Part shown: one piece after another, positions 62,915 to 64,000 of the stretch
Position numbering within the stretch: the first letter of the stretch is position 1
Layout of the letters: the number at the start of each line of letters is the position of its first letter
DNA from: Corynebacterium felinum
Lineage (GTDB): Bacteria > Actinomycetota > Actinomycetes > Mycobacteriales > Mycobacteriaceae
DNA: 64,000 nt
Direction of reading: 5' to 3'
Assembly: GCF_030408755.1 (NCBI RefSeq)
Contig: NZ_CP047209.1
Coordinates: forward strand, 3,172,026-3,236,025
Notes under the pieces: generated by a model
Databases searched by the model: none
What the model saw: only the letters and a program-made list of their open reading frames with translations
Told to the model about the DNA's origin: nothing
Position numbers and translations under genes: made by a program

Positions 62915-64000
62915 GGTGAACACTCCTACTTGGTTGGAATTTAAGAAATGAGCGTCATAGTGCACAAACCCTTCGGGGATTGAAGAAAGTACCGAAGGGA
63001 CGTGATCATTCACGCTCATCCTTGAAAATTTTTGGATGATGGTAAATGAGAAGAAAGTTTTCTTGAGCTTGCCATTCCCGCGAAAAGCTTGGTGAAAAAA
63101 CTCTCCACCAAGTTTCTGGGTATGAAAGTTAAGAAAGCGAGCATCCCACCGTAAGAAAATCATTGGTGGCTGTTCTCTTCTCAAAGCACAAACGATGGAC
63201 AAGGCAAAATGCCCTGAATCTCGATGTGACAGACTCGTACAGACTACGTGAATAACAAGGCTTCAACCAAATCGACACGCGGGTACCCCCACAACACCCC
63301 AGTAATCACATTTTTGTAATTAACCTTGAGTTTCTGCGAACCGCACCCCGCGATTTAATAGTTATCCACAGGCAATTGAGCTCCATGAATAAAAAGATCC
63401 GAATCTGAGTGCGAAGAAAACCATTCCCATGTGAACGCCCAAATTTTGCAAGTTAGACAGTAGGGGCTTAAGGCGGGTAACAATAGAAACTAACAACTAC
63501 AAACTCACACCCTGTGACAAATTGGCCTTGTGGATAACTTTGAGCACGAACCCAAAGTTCGCCATGAAAAATAGCAAAAGCTATGGTCAAAACGTGTAAA
63601 CCGATTCATACAATTATCCACAATCCGGTGGAATTCTTGTGGATAAGTTTCGCACACACCGGAAAAGGTCACGTTATCCACAGCTGTGGATAAAACTGTG
63701 GAACACGTGGTCAGGCAAGGTACGTCGCAGATGTGAGTTGTGGAGGAATGGTGTTTTTCGGTGACTTTCTCGGTGCATATCCACTGTGAATTCACACTAA
63801 TACGAAAGAAACCACCACAATGTGACCAATAGCACAATGTGGAAGTTTTTTTGGTTTTCACCATTGCTTGTGCAGAAGTGATGAGACTTGTGCTCTTTCG
63901 CTTGCTTTTCCCAGTTCAAGACGTGTGTAGCGTTGGTCTGGGGATTAAGGGCAATGCGATTGTACAGAGCGCTGAAAAGAATATAAGGACGACCAATACT
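62915..64000. other. oriC: Replication origin region oriC with six perfect DnaA boxes
   Basis: About 1.1 kb without a protein gene, between rpmH and the expected dnaA beyond the right edge. Perfect TTATCCACA boxes: 63362-63370 (+), 63529-63537 (-), 63614-63622 (+), 63638-63646 (-), 63674-63682 (+) and 63685-63693 (-). The last two form a head-to-head pair with 2 nt between them. A/T-rich stretches (63310-63360, 63780-63850) could be the unwinding element. The minus-strand frame at 63505-63864 crosses the boxes and is not a gene. Origin function is inferred from box density and gene order. Confidence 0.9.

Noticed and set aside
63505..63864. 119-codon minus-strand frame in the origin region
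   Set aside because: It runs across five DnaA boxes between rpmH and the expected dnaA; no family resemblance.
1..64000. tRNA or rRNA genes
   Set aside because: I saw no cloverleaf with a GTTCNANNC T-loop or rRNA sequence in any intergenic gap read; absence is not proven without a covariance search.

Overview
The window is a chromosome segment of a Corynebacterium species, probably close to the C. diphtheriae group. Three things support this. The right half follows the conserved actinobacterial order cca, nudix hydrolase, large secreted protein, murJ, sigM, trxB, trxA, cwlM, parB, parA, rsmG, yidC, yidD, rnpA, rpmH. The window ends in a cluster of perfect DnaA boxes, so the sequence stops just before dnaA. 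The left half carries corynebacterial haem and iron genes (hrtBA/chrSA, an HtaA-like protein, DtxR-like boxes) and a complete trp operon with a trpCF fusion.

Layout. 1-237 is the 5' end of leuS (minus strand). 762-10598 is an accessory transport cluster: two MptD-type S components, EcfT, a fused double EcfA ATPase, a pair of exporter-type ABC half-transporters resembling siderophore importers, and a TetR regulator. An IS1380-like element (4553-6409) sits in the first half-transporter between TTAA duplications; removing it restores the gene exactly. 12027-16206 is hrtBA (haem export) divergent from chrSA (two-component system). Then come a Fic protein, an HtaA-like secreted protein, a DUF1846 protein, an anchored secreted protein, a decayed ankyrin gene, a dicarboxylate/amino-acid symporter and an SdpI-like protein. 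25587-34140 is the trp operon: leader peptide with three Trp codons, attenuator, an extra trpB, then trpE-G-D-CF-B-A.

34087-37834 is a gene-poor stretch of about 3.7 kb with five perfect parS sites. Altogether ten parS or near-parS sites lie between 18.7 and 60.8 kb, matching the parAB genes at 57.9-59.9 kb; this is the centromere-like origin domain. 37835-43205 holds an OYE-type reductase, a Rieske lipoprotein, a bile-acid:sodium symporter-like protein, a small unknown, yqgE and cca. 43543-62914 is the conserved origin-proximal block, and 62915-64000 is oriC.

The least expected observation is a pair of 88-nt intergenic elements, 38 kb apart (10760-10847 and 48636-48723). Each has a conserved 56-nt core between 16-nt arms that pair with each other within a copy but differ in sequence between copies. 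This covariation pattern suggests a structured RNA or a hairpin-dependent mobile or recombination element that I cannot assign to a known family. Other points of interest are apparent homopolymer frameshifts in the transposase and at the murJ 3' end, a cwlM without its zinc-binding histidines, an extra trpB with a changed residue next to the PLP lysine, a SigM-type promoter before trxB with no recognisable anti-sigma gene, and candidate metal-regulated operators.
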